Origin: a virus
Direction: 5' to 3' (one strand)
Virus record (IMG/VR): IMGVR_UViG_3300007960_000119
Span: 1-29,836 of that record
Length of the DNA stretch: 29,836 bases
Shown: piece by piece, positions 29,033-29,836 of the stretch
Position numbering within the stretch: position 1 is the stretch's first letter
Layout: each line of letters opens with the position of its first letter
Notes under the pieces: generated by a model
What the model saw: only the letters and a program-made list of their open reading frames with translations
What the model was told of the DNA's origin: nothing
Database searches by the model: none
Program-made: the position numbers and the translations under genes

Positions 29033-29836
29033 ATGTCATCTATGTTAGAACAAGCTATTGTTGATGCAAAGGCTTTAAAAGAAGCCGCTCTAAAAAACGC
29101 AGAGCAGGCGGTAATCGACAAATATTCATCAGAAATTAAAGCTGCTGTTGAAGAACTTTTAGAAGGAAATACTTCTCAGCAAACAATTAAAGAAGAAATG
29201 GATATTCCATTCGCCTCCGATCCTTCTCTTGCTGATGATGAACCAGTTGAGATGGAAATGGAATTTGAATTTAATCCAGAAGATTTTCGTCTTGATTTGG
29301 AATCAATCAAACAACAAGCAGAAAAAGACCCAACAAGCGGCGGAGAACAGCCACAGGACACCGAATCTCTTGCGGCAGACATTGGTGCCGAGCCAGCAGC
29401 CGAACAGCCTCCAGCAGAAGATATGGGCGATTTAGGAGGTCTTTTACAAGAAGGTGAAGACGAAGAAAATGATTTATTAAATGAACTAATTTCTATGCTT
29501 GAAGATGAAGAAGAATTGTTGGATGAATCTCTTGTTGTTGATATGGAAGAGGTCAAGCATGGCCATTTTGTTACAGATAATGGTTCAAGAAAATATGATG
29601 CCGAGAAAGAATTGGCGCATCAACAATCCACAAAATATAAAGAAAAAGCAAAAGAATTAGAAAAACAGGTCGGAGAATTACAAAACTCTGTTCTCATGTA
29701 TCAAGATAAACAAGATCAATTAAGAACTGTTCTTGATGACATGAAAGGTAAGTTAGAAGAAATGGTTTTACAAAATGCTAGATTATTATATAGCAATAAA
29801 GTTTTACGCGATGCCTCCTTGAATGAGCGACAAAAA
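29033..29836 (+). CDS. Prohead core scaffold protein (T4 gp22-like), 3' end cut off
   Basis: 268 residues are visible and the frame runs off the window. AGGAG sits upstream of ATG 29033. The protein is very acidic in its middle (about 60-170, EMEMEFEFNPED; EDEENDLLNELISMLEDEEELLDE) and ends in a coiled coil with LEEMVLQNARLLYSNKVLRDASLNERQK, a stretch I recognise from gp22-like scaffolds of marine T4-like phages. Several (I/L)-x-E sites (LQE, LDE) fit destruction by the prohead protease at 18831. The major capsid gene would be expected just beyond the window. Confidence 0.82.
   Translation, partial: MSSMLEQAIVDAKALKEAALKNAEQAVIDKYSSEIKAAVEELLEGNTSQQTIKEEMDIPFASDPSLADDEPVEMEMEFEFNPEDFRLDLESIKQQAEKDPTSGGEQPQDTESLAADIGAEPAAEQPPAEDMGDLGGLLQEGEDEENDLLNELISMLEDEEELLDESLVVDMEEVKHGHFVTDNGSRKYDAEKELAHQQSTKYKEKAKELEKQVGELQNSVLMYQDKQDQLRTVLDDMKGKLEEMVLQNARLLYSNKVLRDASLNERQK

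Overview
The window is a stretch of an AT-rich tailed-phage genome (Caudoviricetes, myovirus-like, distantly related to T4). All credible genes lie on the + strand, packed head to tail with stop/start overlaps. The evidence is a T4-type order of head genes: large terminase, portal, prohead protease (gp21-like) and prohead core/scaffold (gp22-like, cut by the window end), together with a DnaG-type primase and a recombination nuclease. Consensus sigma-70 promoters and strong GGAG-type ribosome binding sites point to a bacterial host with ordinary SD-led initiation. The host cannot be named from the sequence.

Layout. (1) 1-4516, DNA metabolism: the 3' part of a primase, a small tagged protein, and a single-polypeptide SbcD-SbcC (gp47-gp46) fusion behind its own promoter, with a hairpin that would mask its ribosome binding site on read-through mRNA. 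(2) 4581-10139, a run of small genes: five proteins with an almost identical 22-residue N-terminus (one a DEDDh exonuclease), three membrane or secreted proteins resembling a lysis set, and conserved phage proteins of unknown role. (3) 10139-15214, packaging and head: TerL, a consensus promoter, the portal, and two conserved unknown proteins. (4) 15225-18829: a kinase-like protein, an HExxH metallopeptidase, a small membrane protein, a 17-codon micro-ORF with a terminator, and a tagged polynucleotide-kinase-like NTPase. (5) 18831-20523: prohead protease, a short head-region protein, a phage-encoded ribosomal protein bS21, and a small probable structural protein. (6) 20533-28968: four large fibre/appendage proteins separated by terminators. 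(7) 29033-end: the scaffold protein.

The main idea. Seven proteins (starts 823, 4581, 5304, 5938, 6777, 9396, 18110) share a basic amphipathic N-terminus of the form MKITNxQLKQIIKEEL, ending at residue 22 in (I/L)-x-E. Two more (15225, 16481) carry a shorter 13-residue version ending LNE. T4 prohead protease gp21 cuts after (I/L)-x-E, and T4 internal head proteins carry a short N-terminal capsid-targeting sequence ending in that site. The same window encodes a gp21-like protease and a gp22-like core. I infer that the tag is a capsid-targeting sequence and that the phage packages a cargo set (exonuclease, polynucleotide kinase, kinase-like protein, metallopeptidase and several unknowns) for delivery into the host with the DNA. 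The tag is also conserved in DNA sequence while the bodies are unrelated, which suggests a cassette system for acquiring new cargo.
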